DNA of 64,000 bases, taken from assembly GCA_004194705.1 (NCBI GenBank), contig SADC01000907.1, positions 124,001 to 188,000 of the forward strand. Direction: 5' to 3'. Positions within the stretch are counted from its first letter, which is position 1. Every line of letters starts with the position of its first letter. This document shows, piece after piece, positions 26,101-36,822 of the stretch. Source of the DNA: Ditylenchus dipsaci (lineage: Eukaryota > Nematoda > Chromadorea > Rhabditida > Anguinidae). The notes beneath the pieces were generated by a model. It ran no database searches. It had not been told where the DNA came from and saw only the letters and a list, made by a program, of their open reading frames with translations. The translations under genes and the position numbers were made by a program.

Positions 26101-29100
26101 TTTCTGGAAGCTTTCAAACGTGGCGGCAACAAAAGTTTTCTATTCAGAAACAGTCCGACCAACAAGTCGTTTGGAGAATCTATCAAATTAGGCACAACAG
26201 TCATAGTAAGTTTAAAGTACATTTATCTTTTGACATATAGAGTACCGTATAACCTCTTTTAATACACCATGGGGATTAATTTTCAATTCCTAAAAAATTT
26301 CGAAATTGTAAATAAAAAATGGCCTTAAAGGACCATGAAACTTGATAAGCAAAGCAATTTGCGGAATTTGAATTCGCGCGGACCACCCTAATTTTGTCCA
26401 TAATGTTTTTGAATAAAAAAAAATTTGTGTGTATTGAAAATTTGAGTACCATTTATGAGTAAATTTTTAACTAACGCTAGTATAAGTAGTTATGGTGCAG
26501 TGAAGGTAGGTTAAGTCGTCCGATCTGGCACTGTCGAGCAACGTTGGGCTCGACTAGTTGACGGTTCTATATTTTGAAAAAATTTTACATACAAACCAAA
26601 AACAATTCGGAAAAATGGTCATAGGACAAAATGCCAACACCAAAATGCCAACAGCCAAAATGCCAACAGACAAAATGCCAACGCCAAAATGCCAACACCA
26701 AAATGCCAACGCTAAAATGCCAACGCTAAATTGCCAACAGCCTTGGTTTAATTTCTTCGTAAGCTAGGGGCATAAAATTTTCAAAGGAGTTCTTCCGAAA
26801 ATTCATTACACAACTTTAAATGTGCCATTATGCGATTCTGCCATGGTGTGTAAAAAGACTAAAAGGCAAAAAAAAGACTAAAAGCTTGTGGCGTTACGTT
26901 CAAAATGAAAAGACTAAAATCGCAGTCAAAATTTTAGTCTTATTTTAGTCTTTATTTTAGTCTATTTTTAGTTCTATTTTAGTCTTCTTTTAGTCTTTTT
27001 TTTAAATTTTAGTCTTCCTTCAGTGGTCTCATTCAATTTCCCCTTTTTGACTTACTGAATTAATCTTATCAGTCGATGTTCATCCCTCATGCTCTAGATT
27101 CCTTTATCTACTCTCAATGGCCCTGATCTATTCTCAATGGTCTTGATCCACGATTAGTGGTGTCATATTATTTTCCTATTCTTACAGGTTGAACATTTTT
27201 CCCTTTAACGTCTTGAGAGTTTGAGAGTCTAACATTATTGCTAGATTTTTCGATTCTTAATAAAGCCAGTGGCAAGTTAACATCACTTGACTGTACCGTA
27301 CCTATGCTGGTTTTCAGTTTCACTTAACATCCACAAATCAATGATTCTTAATAATTACTCTTCTAAACGCAGTTCAAACTTTATTTCGGACACTTGACAA
27401 CTAAGAGGTGTACAAAATTATGCGATTTCTTTCAAATACAAATTTCTTAAATGGATAAGGGTAGCCGTTTTCTTCGGATCCAATCGATTTCGAGTGAAGT
27501 TCCCAAGCACACATCGAAGATCCTTAAATGCCCTCTCACTGGGTGAGCTTGATCCCTGAACTGCAAGCATCATCCTGGCAACACGAGCGAGATTTGGCAA
27601 GTACTGAAAAAAACTGATTCGTAATAATTGTATACCATAAAGTTACTTACCGATGAGTTGTTTTTCCAAAACTTAAGCGGGTCCGATTCAATGACCGGCA
27701 TTGAAACATAAGCATTTATCTCATCCTCGACTTTGCTTGGCTGAACACATCGGAATTTGGCATGACGCTTGGCTTGCGGTGCTTCAACCGTTTCCTCTGG
27801 GCATAGAAATCGGGCTTCGGAGCAAACCATATCTTGAATCTGACCAGAATAAAGTTAGTAGCAACCGGTACACTAAAATTTTACCTTGTTGTAGTTGAAC
27901 CCTGGTACTTTGGTGCATATATCTTTGAGCTGGGCGTGCACGAAAGGATCAAGAAAAGCTGAGCATAGAATAAGGCGTTTGTTGACAACAGAAGGAGAGC
28001 AAGTAATCCAATCAACGGAGAAATCCCCTATTTTCTTTTGAAGCACTCAAGACAAGCCTTGGACAAAGCCACAGAAAAGAGCGAGCTTCCTTCTACTTCT
28101 TCCTGCATTCTGCTAAGATGTATCCATATTGACGCCAAATGCTCAAGTGCACGATTTGAAGTTGATTCCTTCTCCATCTTAAAAATTAACAAGCTATGGT
28201 GCAAACAAATTTTGAAAAGAACCTGCATCTCAATCACCATTTCGTAAATTGGACCAAGCACATTCACGTAGCTTTTAAGGTAGCTTTGCCGGTACAATTG
28301 CGATAGAGTTTCCACAAAAGACGTCTCATATTCATCAACCACTGACCGGAACAGGCGGAATGGTCTTGCTTCATCCCAGTTTTGCAGAAAAGCAACCACC
28401 ATATTGAAATAGCTTAACCATCGAGTCTGAACTGGTGACTTCAATGCAAAACCTGCCTTCAATCTGATTTGATCATTTTGCCTGAAAAGGGATGCATGTA
28501 AGAATTAGACATAGAAAGAGTTTTACTTGAGGTAGTTTGTGATCTTTTCCAGTTTTTTAAGCCTCATTTCCACTTCACCGCAAGCATTTTTGACTTCGAA
28601 AGACAGATCAGAGTTCTTGTAGAAATTTGTAGCTCTTTTAGCAATAGTAGCACCGACATGGCAAAGGCAGGCTTGATGATTTAATCCTCCTAGACGGTTG
28701 ACATTTGACCCTTCATCAGTGGTGATAAATAGATTCTTCCAACACTCAGCAGTTATCCCCAACGCAGAAAGCTCTTGGTTGACCAAATTTTTTACATTCT
28801 CGCTGGTCTTAATCATCCCAATAGGCAAAGGAGAGAAGAGTGCAACGAAATCATTTTTCACCCTAATATTGAAAAAAGTATTTAAAAATAACATTGCAAT
28901 AAAATTTAACCAGTTAGAATCCAGGAAATGGGCGGTCACGGCAATAAAATCCACCTGCCGCTTAGCAAAATCCAAAGTCAGTCCACCTCCGAATTGCTTC
29001 AGGCAAGATAGTTTCCCCATCATAGCATCTTTAACTGATTCCAATTCATGGTCGAAACGCCTGCTAAGTGTGGAGGGCGATGGAAGAAAATCTTTAGCTT

Positions 29101-31480
29101 GCTTGTTGACGTCATTCTCAGCGTTTTGGATCCTGAAATACAGATATTTAACTTTTTTTAGACAGAATTTTGATAGCTATACACAAGTTTCCTGTATTCC
29201 TCCAAAAATAAGATAAAGCTTTTATTTTGGACAAGGTTTATTGATTGATTAGAAACCACCGCAAACTTCATTAACGCTTTCTCTAACGCTGTTTCACAAC
29301 CTGTGTTCGCCCCTTTGTGAAGATTACAATGATATCTGAAATGTGAAATTCACGAAAAAATTATATTTGATAATTAAAAAGTTGCCGTAGAGAGTATCTG
29401 TTCTTGTTGAGGATTTTCTTGCAGTCGGGAACGTTGCATCGAACGAATTCTGTTTCCTGCCCCTTTTCCAACAGCAAATTGAAGCGATAGCCGTACTGCT
29501 TGCTTGACGACCAGTGCTCTTCCGAATGAACACGCTCATCGAACACAATCTGGAGAGGAAGAGATTATGAGCTTTTGAAGTCTAAAAAGATTAGAAGTAA
29601 CCTTTGAACGCCTTTGATTAGGGCTCTGAGCTACCATCGCTTGAATACTTGAGCTTTCCTGCATCTTAAGATCACCTTAACATAGAACATTCAGACCACT
29701 AAAGGAAGACTAAAATTTTTAAAAAAGACTAAAAGACGACTAAAATAGAACTAAAAATAGACTAAAATGAAGACTAAAATAAGACTAAAATTTTGACGGT
29801 GATTTTAGTCTACCCCAAATTTTTAATACGATTTCAAATTTTAGTCTTTTTTTTGCCTTTTAGTCTTTTTACACACCATGGATTCTGCCTCTTATTTCAA
29901 CTTATAAGGCTTTCTGTCATTCTCCGAGTTGACAAAACCCGATACTAAAATTTTCAAAACATAAGCACAAGGTCAGCTATTATATGTGTCTAACTAAAGA
30001 GTTGGATTTGATGGCTAATAAGCCAAAAGTCACACGGATAACTACAGATAAGTTATGAGTTCAGCTAAAGTAGTTAAAAAGTCACATTAACTTTTCTTTC
30101 CATCAAAGTTTTTACAGAAAACCACAGGAATTCAGAAGTAGCAAGCTGTGAGAAACCCGAGCATTTTTATTTCCTGACCAATATAACTCAAATTCTAACA
30201 AAAAAGTTTCAAGCAAACAAATTACAACACATAATTTTTCTCTTTCATAGAATGCCACCGGAAATGCCACCCTCGTGAGCATTGTCAGTTCGTGGCTTCT
30301 TATTTAGCAAGAGTTCAAAGCAATTCCAGTCAGCAATTGGATAGAGACCATCAATATCCACGTTGTCTTCATCTAGCCTGCGGACATAGGTTCTTTCAAT
30401 ATAGCCCAAATACCCTTAAAATAGCATAGTCAGACACTCTGTATAAAGAGTTTCCCTGGTAGTCGTTTTGAAGTCATGGCTAAGCACCATATCCTTTAAA
30501 TCTTTGTTTACATCTGAAGGTAGACAGAGTTTAGACAACTAGAACAACAATAAAGGAAAAACCTGAGGCCCCTTTCGGCTTTCGAGCATTGTTTATGTTA
30601 CTGTCCAGAGGCAGTGACTCGATTTCATAAACGCTAGCTCCTTTTTTGCAGCTGACAGGATTGCTTGGGTGCTTGTAGCGAGATTTTCCACAGCCTTTCG
30701 CTTCACAGCAGTCATTTTTGTTTGATCTAAAACGCAAGTTAAGACAAACATGGCAAAAGAAACAATTTTACCACAACTGCCATAGGGCTTTGAGTACACC
30801 TGTCATGAGCCTTTCTTTCAACTAATCCATTTGTTTTCCCAAAGATTGATTCAGCAGTTCCATGGCAGAGCCTTGTAGCGCATCTCCAGAACTGCTTAGT
30901 ACCATTAGCGCTTTTGGTTGTTTGCTGCATCAGATAACCATTGTAGCTTGCCATCGGCTTTCCTTTATTTGATTCCATTTTTCTATAAGCAAAAGAGTAA
31001 AAATTTATGGAGGTAAGCTTTTGTATATTAAGAGCTTTCTTAAGAAGTTGGTGAGGTCATGGTCACAGCTATCAAGGAACAAAATTAGGAAACTAAACTA
31101 AAATTTTGGAAAAAAGACAATTCAAGGCTGTTGGCAATTTAGCGTTGGCATTTTAATGTTGGCATTTTGGCGTTGGCATTTCGGCTGTTGGCATTTTGGC
31201 GTTGGCATTTTGTCTGTTGGCATTTTGGCTGTTGGCATTTTGTCCTATGACCGGAAAAATTATTGACAAAATTAGGGTGGTCCCGCGCGAATTCAAAATT
31301 TCCAAATTTCTGTACTTATCAAGTTTCATGGTCCTTTAACTCTGAAATCCTAGTCAAAAAAATGAGGGGTGGGGGATTATTAGAGGGTGGGGGATTAATA
31401 GAAGTTATACGGTAATTAATATTGATATTTTTATAGGTCGCTGAATCAAAAGAAAACGAACAACAATCTGAAGGTGTGTG
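20130..31480 (+). CDS. Neuropeptide F/Y-type G-protein-coupled receptor (477 aa)
   Basis: Class A seven-membrane-segment receptor for an RFamide/NPY-like peptide, expected at the neuronal plasma membrane. Proposed exons: 20130-20315, 21687-22060, 22143-22188, 22245-22376, 22428-22616, 25315-25601, 26031-26205, 31436-31480. Phases agree throughout. Visible motifs: GLVGN in segment 1, LAISD in segment 2, the disulphide cysteine in KPICHLLP, the DRY motif (AIDRYNLVVRP) rebuilt across an exon junction, FGLTWLP in segment 6 and NPILYAWLNP in segment 7. The sequence around segment 7 and KNWLFGKPIC is most like neuropeptide F receptors. Exon 1 encodes a 62-residue extracellular N-terminus without an obvious signal peptide. 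The last exon ends SEGV then TGA. Introns 5 (2.7 kb) and 7 (5.2 kb) are swollen by transposons. The ligand cannot be told from sequence alone. Confidence 0.88.
22670..22894. mobile_element. TTAA-flanked MITE, GGGGCAT family
   Basis: TTAA-GGGGCATACCA at the left and TGGTATGCCCC-TTTAA at the right. It shares this end with elements at 60229-60469 and about 63034-63274, and is a different family from the AGGACCAT elements. No open frame. Confidence 0.75.
23129..23868. mobile_element. Non-autonomous hAT-type element, GC-rich ends
   Basis: Left end CAGGGCTGTGCACGGGC and right end CTAAGCCTAAGCCCTG. The flanks GCCTAAAA and GTCTAAAA match at 7 of 8 positions and look like an aged 8-bp target duplication. 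Both ends are strikingly GC-rich (runs of GGCCGG and CCCGGCC) against an AT-rich surrounding. No transposase inside. Confidence 0.7.
26625..26745. repeat. 14-bp tandem array, left arm
   Basis: Eight or so copies of AAAATGCCAACR-type units, alternating ACAGCC, ACGCC and ACACC joints. The mirror array is at 31127-31248, so the pair forms part of the inverted termini of the surrounding TTAA element. Confidence 0.85.
26842..29880 (-). mobile_element. hAT transposon, apparently complete (3,039 bp)
   Basis: Terminal inverted repeats CATGGTGTGTAAAAAGACTA (left) and its complement TAGTCTTTTTACACACCATG (right). It is flanked on both sides by the identical 8-bp target duplication GATTCTGC (26834-26841 and 29881-29888). 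Subterminal AGACTAAAA repeats occur on both sides. It encodes a multi-exon transposase on the minus strand. Perfect target duplications and long matching ends indicate a recent insertion into the surrounding element within the GPCR intron. Confidence 0.9.
27418..29664 (-). CDS. hAT-family transposase, several exons, probably intact
   Basis: Cut-and-paste transposase of the hAT superfamily. Reading from 29664 down: a start at 29664-29662; a BED-type zinc finger split over two exons (CNVPDCKKILNKNRYSLR, then RYHCNLHK near 29340-29320); an RNase H-fold core with ITTDEGSNV and the following GLNHQACLCHVG (28760-28650); a KSPVQTRWLSYFNM block (28440-28380) typical of the family; and the C-terminal dimerisation domain with YLPNLARVARMML and SSPSERAFKDLRC (27600-27500), ending LKEIA and TAA at 27418. 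Introns of about 50-60 bp separate the pieces. I see no stop or frameshift inside the recognisable exons, but not every junction was proven. Confidence 0.85.
30253..30978 (-). pseudogene. MULE-type transposase remnant with FLYWCH-like finger
   Basis: Fragments on the minus strand, in order: a FLYWCH-like zinc finger (30978-30780: KPMASYNGYLMQQ, FWRCATRLCHG, ERKAHDRC; the C-C-H-H pattern is present up to the final histidine), a short basic piece (30737-30531) and a C-terminal block (30420-30253: ERTYVRRLDEDN, LYPIADWN, KPRTDNAHEGG). The tryptophan-asparagine and RTxN..EG signatures match the tail of Mutator-type transposases. The catalytic core is missing, perhaps because most of the gene has been deleted. 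Confidence 0.6.
31127..31248. repeat. 14-bp tandem array, right arm (inverted)
   Basis: Reverse complement of the array at 26625-26745: GTTGGCATTTTGGC-type units repeated about eight times and ending TTTTGTCCTATGACC, the complement of GGTCATAGGACAAAA on the left. Confidence 0.85.
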
Positions 31481-32488
31481 AAAATGCCGCAGTTCCCTTT
31501 TTTAGTTTCTCTCTCTGTTAGAAACAATACTTTGGGGTTTAGAATTTTTATTAACATTTGTTTTTGTTGTTTCGGTTATTTCCCGGTTAGTGCATTTTCC
31601 GTTAAACCCATTCCAGAATCGCAAAAATGTTTCAACTTGGGAAATGTTTGTATATTGTATATTATGTTTTGTTGTTAATCTGTAATTATATGACCACGAA
31701 CATGTGCAGTCGACTCTCGATTTAAGGACACCCCAAAAGTTCGTTCCCACCTAGGGTCCGACACTTTTTTTAGCCTGATTTTTGAAATTTTTTACCAGTT
31801 TTGTTTTGACAATTTGGTTGCAAATATTGCAAGGATTCCGATTTTGCCGATCGTTTTTTAAAAACTATTCACTTTCATCATTAAAAAGCAAAACCTCGAT
31901 TTAAGAACAGTGATTTTTGAAAAAGCCTGTCCTTCAATCGAGGTTTTGCTTTTTTAATGATGAAAGTGCATAATTTTTTAAAAATTTCGGAATCCTTGCG
32001 ATATTCGTGACCAGACTGTCAAAACAAAACTGATAAACAATTTCAAAAATCGGGCTAAAAAAGTGTCGGACCTCAGGTGGGAACGAACTTTTTGGTGTGT
32101 CCTTGAATCGAGAGTCGACTGTAATAACAATTATTTATTTTATGAAATGCGGATAATCGTAAAACATACAGTTTTACTGGAATTCGTGTTAGTAAGACCC
32201 TCTGGACGTCATCTGCCATAAAATTAAAAATTCTTCACCTAACAATGCTTGATTTCATGGTTTATGTGACCTAATACAAGTTAACCCTATTCCAATCTTA
32301 CAAATCTTCAATCAAAATAAAATATTTTATTTGCACTGGCCCTGAAGCTGTCTTTTAAGTAAATACCTAACTGAACAAACATTGTGAGACAGGTATTCAG
32401 AGTGTTCAATTTATGTCATTGGTTCTTTTAGTCTTCTAGTTTCTTAAATTTAAAGCCTTAACTAAACAGATATCGACTAAAAACTAAA
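31481..32488. other. Spacer between GPCR and gustatory-receptor gene
   Basis: Holds the foldback element at 31707-32121. The rest is AT-rich and shows no coding signal. Confidence 0.7.
31707..32121. mobile_element. Foldback MITE with CAGTCGACTCTCG ends
   Basis: Left arm CAGTCGACTCTCGATTTAAG and right arm CTTGAATCGAGAGTCGACTG are complementary, and complementarity runs nearly to a centre around 31.91 kb (AAGCAAAACCTCGAT and ATCGAGGTTTTGCTT). The right flank is TA. Relatives with CAGTCGACTC ends lie at 38233-38414, and fragments occur near 2570 and 46255. Confidence 0.8.
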
Positions 32489-35400
32489 ATGGTTTTATTT
32501 TTGCTAAAAATCACAGGCCTATATTTTGATACCAATACGGAAAACAAGTTTTTTCGTTTTCTAATATATTTGAGGGTCATTGTTTGCTTCACTATAAGTA
32601 TGTTAAAGTGTTTTAAGACCTTGAAAATAGTAATATATGTATTAAATTTAGCATTTATTTACACTAGTCGAAGTCTGTACCGGATTTTCGTGAGATATGA
32701 TACAAAACATCGAATATATACCATGAATTATTTTTCCCAATATTTTTTAGATATGCTACCTATTCAATGCAATATGTTGACCTGGAGTATGTGGTTATGT
32801 GGGGCTGGCAGCTTCAGTCCGTCATGTCTATGGTCAATAATAAAATATATAGAATTTTGCAGAAACTACACCTATAATTAGATAAACTTGGCAAGAAATG
32901 CCGTGGACAAGTGAAACTCTATCAAATATATTTCGGATTTTTTTTGAAAAAGCTAAAAAAAAGGTTTAAGCTACGTTCACAATGAAGAGGCTGTTTGCGG
33001 ATGCTAAATCCGATTGTCACACGGAAATGGCCATAACTTTTTTTTAAATTTTCCAAAAGTTTCTGTTGGTGTAGCTGAGATTCAAAGTTACCTAATAAGC
33101 TAAGTAGACGTTGTTAAAAAAATTAGTTAAAAAAAGAACTCCTCCCAAGCATCCTCCCTCAAATTTTAGTCAGAATTCTTGGGCGGATTCTTAAAATTTT
33201 ATCTGAGTTTTTGGAGCGATTTTTACTTAGTCAATAGCTCATTTGATAGCCCTGAACCTCAACTATATGATGTGAGAAGCTAAATAAAGAACTGGAAAAT
33301 GAAAAAACTACGCCAACTGAATAATATTGCGAAAACAGTAAAAAAAAGCGAGGATTCTGTTTCGCAGATTCTTAGTGAGCAGTCTGTTTTAGCATTCGCA
33401 AACAGACTCCTCATTGTGGATGCTCTTTTAGCGGTCTGTGAATCCTTCTCCAAATTTTGGTCGAAAACCTCTGTACAACTTTGAAACACCCTACATTCTC
33501 ACAAAAATTCCATAATTGAAAATTAAAAAAAAGGCTTCAGCCAAAAATCCAGATTTAATGAAAAACCTGAGTGGTCAAAATGTTTAGATTCCACAACTTT
33601 TTTTAAAATCCTATTCTAGGGATTTTTATAAATGAATAAAAACAAATGCAATTTAAGCTTTTTTTCTTCTATTGGCAATATCAAGGTTCTATCAAGTATT
33701 TGCTGGAAGAAGTGGTTATTAAAAAGCCAGGCAATAACAAAATATGCTTGAAGTATGCGAAACTGAAGAGAACTATTACCGGCTGGCTTTTCATCGCTGC
33801 TTTTTTGACCTCCTGCTTTGCGGCCACTATTTTTGTTGATAATTTACAAAAGATAATGAAAGAGGAAAATGGCATTTTGCAGGTTCAAAGTTTGAGTGTT
33901 CTATCGCAGGCTTTAAAATAATAATTTTTTGCTACAGCCAACGATGGGCCTGCATCCTTTTGATTTTGTGTACAGAGTAATTGCAATCTATGGAATCAGT
34001 GTTTGGAATTTTGTTTTATGCTTCTTTGTAGTTGTCATGAGAAGTTTATCTGTGGAGCTGGAAGAATTTAACGCTAACTTTGAAAAGGTAATTTTTAAGA
34101 GAAAGAACTGGATTACAACAGGCTAGATCTAGAAATACTATGATTTTTCAGAATTTTTAATATATCGATTTTATAAATTTCCAACGGAAGCTTCGTAAGA
34201 AATCCTTTCAAAGTCCTTAATTTAACCAAGAAAAAATATGAACATAGCGTTCTTGAATTTGACCAACCCTTAGGCTAGGTTTTATGCTAAGGTTTTTTAG
34301 TGATATTACAGCTGGCTGAAAATTCCAGCTGAGCCTTTATTTAGCCAGACAGCCGGCCGAAAAACTTTTTAAGGTTGAGGCTGACACGTGGTAAAAGTAA
34401 CCAACGAGTATATCACACTGATTACAGTAGACAGATGTATGGTTTTAAATTTTAGTGTTCAATGCAGTATTTTGTGAGGTTAAAACGCTCAAGGTTAAAA
34501 CCACTCATGGATTCACAAAAAAATTGACAGAGTCAGATTGTAAATTTATTATTACTATGGTCACACTAATTTATAAATGTGTAGCTTCTTAACTTTTGTT
34601 GCAGCTGCTGACCCAGGAGTCTATCCAAACAGTAGAGATCAACAACAATAACAAGTTGGAAAAGTTGTCCACCCAGCTACTTAGCTCTTTTTCAATACAC
34701 AACAAAATAGCTAGGAAGATCAGGAAAGTAGACAAAATATTTAGGGTATTTTACTTAAAATTTTTCAAACTAAATGCTAAATATTGTATTTGAGACTTAT
34801 ACGTTTTGCATGATGTCAATTGGAACCCCAATGGTCATATTTGCGCTGATTACTCTGATCAGAAGAACTTCTTGATAGGCATATTGTATTCCATTCATGA
34901 TGTAGTGTGCTGTTCAGTGCACCTTATTGGTTTCACTATTGTTCCGGCTAACATTTATACTGAGGCATAAATTTCTACATCTACATAATTTTTAAATTCA
35001 TATTTTTCGAAAGGGTTTTTGTTTTCGGAAATTTGAAATACAGTCGAATCTCTACATAGTGGTCACCTAAGGGAACGACTAAACCGACTACTATGGAGAG
35101 GGTGACCACCATATAGAATACAAAATCTTGGCAACAAATCTCATTTGGAGCCGACCGGACCGACCACTATGGCGGAATTAGTAATTAAGTAATTACGATA
35201 AGAAATTAGAACTTCTGATTTCGATCCTTTTTTCACGTATTTTATTTTCTAAATTTAAAAATTCCGTCAAGAACACGAAGTACGAATAACATGTTTACTT
35301 TAATTATAGAGACTTTGATCACTATTTTTTCGTTACTGGACTTATATTAGGTCACGTGAAAGGTTCAACCATTTTTTAAAGTTTGACTTCTCTTTTTGTA

Positions 35401-36775
35401 AATAAAATGTGCAGTTACAAAATGAGAGGTACCGATTTGAAAAAACCTATGGAAATGATGGACATGATAAAAATTGTCAGGTTTTCAATTTTTTACGGTC
35501 ATCTTGTATGTCATCTATGATAACGGTCATCTATGTCATCCTTCGCTCTGGTCTTAGGTATCTTTTCTCTTTTGTTCCTTTTTTTCAGCTCTCGGTTTAA
35601 ACAACTATTTCTTTAAAAAAAATGGTGCGAACTTTTGACATGATCTAATAGATACAGGCAACTGGCCCAAAAACATATTTCTTCAAAATCGGTCTATAAC
35701 CCAAATTCAGCTTGGTGGAATCAGTGATGTGCTGCCGAAAATTTTGGCTCCTGCTCTGGCTCTTGGCTCCTGCCCCAAAAATTTTGGCTCCTGCTCTGGC
35801 TCTTGGCTCTTACGCCAAAAATTCTGGCTCCTGCTTTGGCTCTTGGCTCAAAGCAGGAGCGCTCGGAGCCAAGAGCAGAGCTAATATATAACTATAATTT
35901 TTCAAAAATTTCCAAACATTTTCGAAAGTGTTTAGTATTGAAAATAACACGAAAATTTCAAAAAACAATGTGGTCTTTATTAGAGCTGATCATTCTACCA
36001 TCGATCGGTGTTTCAGTATGGTATTCCTGCCCCAAATCGGGTCGGTCGGTACCGTAAAAACTCTGCAGTTAGAAATTTTAGTCATTTTGGCAAATTTTTC
36101 TTTCGGTCGGTATTTTGGTACTGTATTTTTGCCCAAAATCGGTTAGGTCGGTGGGTATTCGGTATACCGTACCATCAATACCTCTAGCTTTTATTGAAGA
36201 AAAGTAACACTTTTCACGAAATTTTGCTCTTGGCTCCTGCCCAAAAAATTTTGGTTCCTGCTCTGGCTCTTGGCTTCTGCCCCAAAATTTTTAGCTCCTG
36301 CTCTGGCTCTTGGCTCTTACCCCCAAAATTTCGGCTCCTGCTCTGGCTCTTGGCTTGGAGCAGGAGCGCTCGGAGCCAAGAGCGGAGCTGCGCACATCAC
36401 TGGGTGGAATCGTCGATCAAAGACTAATTTTTAAGAAATAAATTGAAAAACACGTTGTTTAGTTTCGAACAGTGCAAGCTCATCTCTATCGCAACTCGGC
36501 AGTATGGAGAGAATATGACCTCAAAGTTTATCAAATTGGTTTGTTAGATTGTTGAAAATAATTCGGTATCTTTATAATTTCATTTTTTAGCACGCATGTT
36601 TACAGAAAATGTTTCCCAATCTGATATTGGGATTTCGCTGGGAGGCTTCATTGTCATTACCAAATCGCTTATTTTAACATGTTTGTCTTTGGTTATTCCT
36701 TATGTTATTTTGTGTCTTCAATTGAACATTGGAACAGATATGAGTTTGGTCAAGAGTTTTAATGTAAGCGCTTGA
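32489..36775 (+). CDS. Gustatory-receptor-family seven-segment protein, frameshifted
   Basis: Chemoreceptor-like membrane protein of the insect gustatory receptor / nematode GUR-LITE family. Proposed exons: 32489-32597, 32652 to about 32870, about 33661-33882, 33938-34087, 34605-34745, 34795-34964, 36463-36538, 36591-36775. The C-terminal part is the most diagnostic: SQSDIGISLGGFIVITKS followed by a hydrophobic segment 7. Segment 5 (FCMMSIGTPMVIFALITLIR) and segment 6 (LIGILYSIHDVVCCSVHLIG) are in different frames of one exon, so a one-base-equivalent shift lies near 34870. The intron after 34964 would need a GC donor (GAG|GCATAA). The junction near 32870-33660 is uncertain. It ends TGA at 36773-36775, but a strong GTAAGC just before offers another splice. 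It is either a recent pseudogene or affected by a sequencing error. Confidence 0.7.
32598..32651 (+). other. 54-bp intron that keeps the frame open
   Basis: GTATGT...TTTAG within the first coding exon of the gustatory-receptor gene. Its length is a multiple of three and it contains no stop, so retention would add 18 residues without breaking the frame. Confidence 0.5.
35722..36402. mobile_element. Non-autonomous hAT-type element with GGCTC repeats
   Basis: Ends CAGTGATGTGCTG and complementary CTGCGCACATCACTG are flanked by the perfect 8-bp target duplication GGTGGAAT (35714-35721 and 36403-36410). The interior has several copies of a unit like GGCTCCTGCTCTGGCTCTT at both sides of an AT-rich core. 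It sits in an intron of the gustatory-receptor gene. Confidence 0.9.
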
Positions 36776-36816
36776 AGCAAACAAATATTGTTGACCCTGT
36801 TACAACACATTTTATT

Positions 36817-36822
36817 AATAAA
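36817..36822 (+). terminator. Possible poly(A) signal after gustatory-receptor gene
   Basis: AATAAA 42 bp after the stop codon. The hexamer is common in AT-rich DNA, so this is only suggestive. Confidence 0.3.

Larger units (their letters stand above)
26325..31339 (-). mobile_element. 5-kb TTAA-flanked element with MULE/FLYWCH remnants
   Basis: TTAA at each end, with inverted termini AGGACCATGAAACTTGAT and ATCAAGTTTCATGGTCCT. Subterminal arrays of a 14-bp unit related to CCAAAATGCCAACG occur at 26625-26745 and, inverted, at 31127-31248. Minus-strand remnants between them include a FLYWCH-like finger (30978-30780) and a transposase-like C-terminus (30420-30253; KPRTDNAHEGG), as in FLYWCH-bearing Mutator-type transposases. 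The hAT element 26842-29880 is inserted inside. The short element 49979-50326 shares its end and the phrase ACTAGTCGAGCCCAAC, so it appears to be a deletion derivative. Confidence 0.7.
26238..31415. repeat. Outer ACCGTAT-family repeat split by later insertions
   Basis: The left part begins TACCGTATAACCTCTTTTAA (26243 onward) and the right part ends TTAATAGAAGTTATACGGTA (about 31393-31412). Removing the TTAA element between them restores a short palindromic repeat of the same family as 12738-12868. This makes it the oldest layer of the nest. Confidence 0.6.

Noticed and set aside
28698..29216. 172-codon open frame on the + strand
   Set aside because: It is the antisense shadow of the hAT transposase core exons.
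33280..33489. Open frames on both strands near 33.4 kb as a gustatory-receptor exon
   Set aside because: Hydrophilic, no family resemblance, and the flanks carry an inverted repeat (CTGTTTGCGGATGC and complement).
34795..34964. Reading the whole exon in its second frame as one hydrophilic-then-membrane peptide
   Set aside because: It is open, but the segment-5 membrane helix is lost and the incoming phase does not match.
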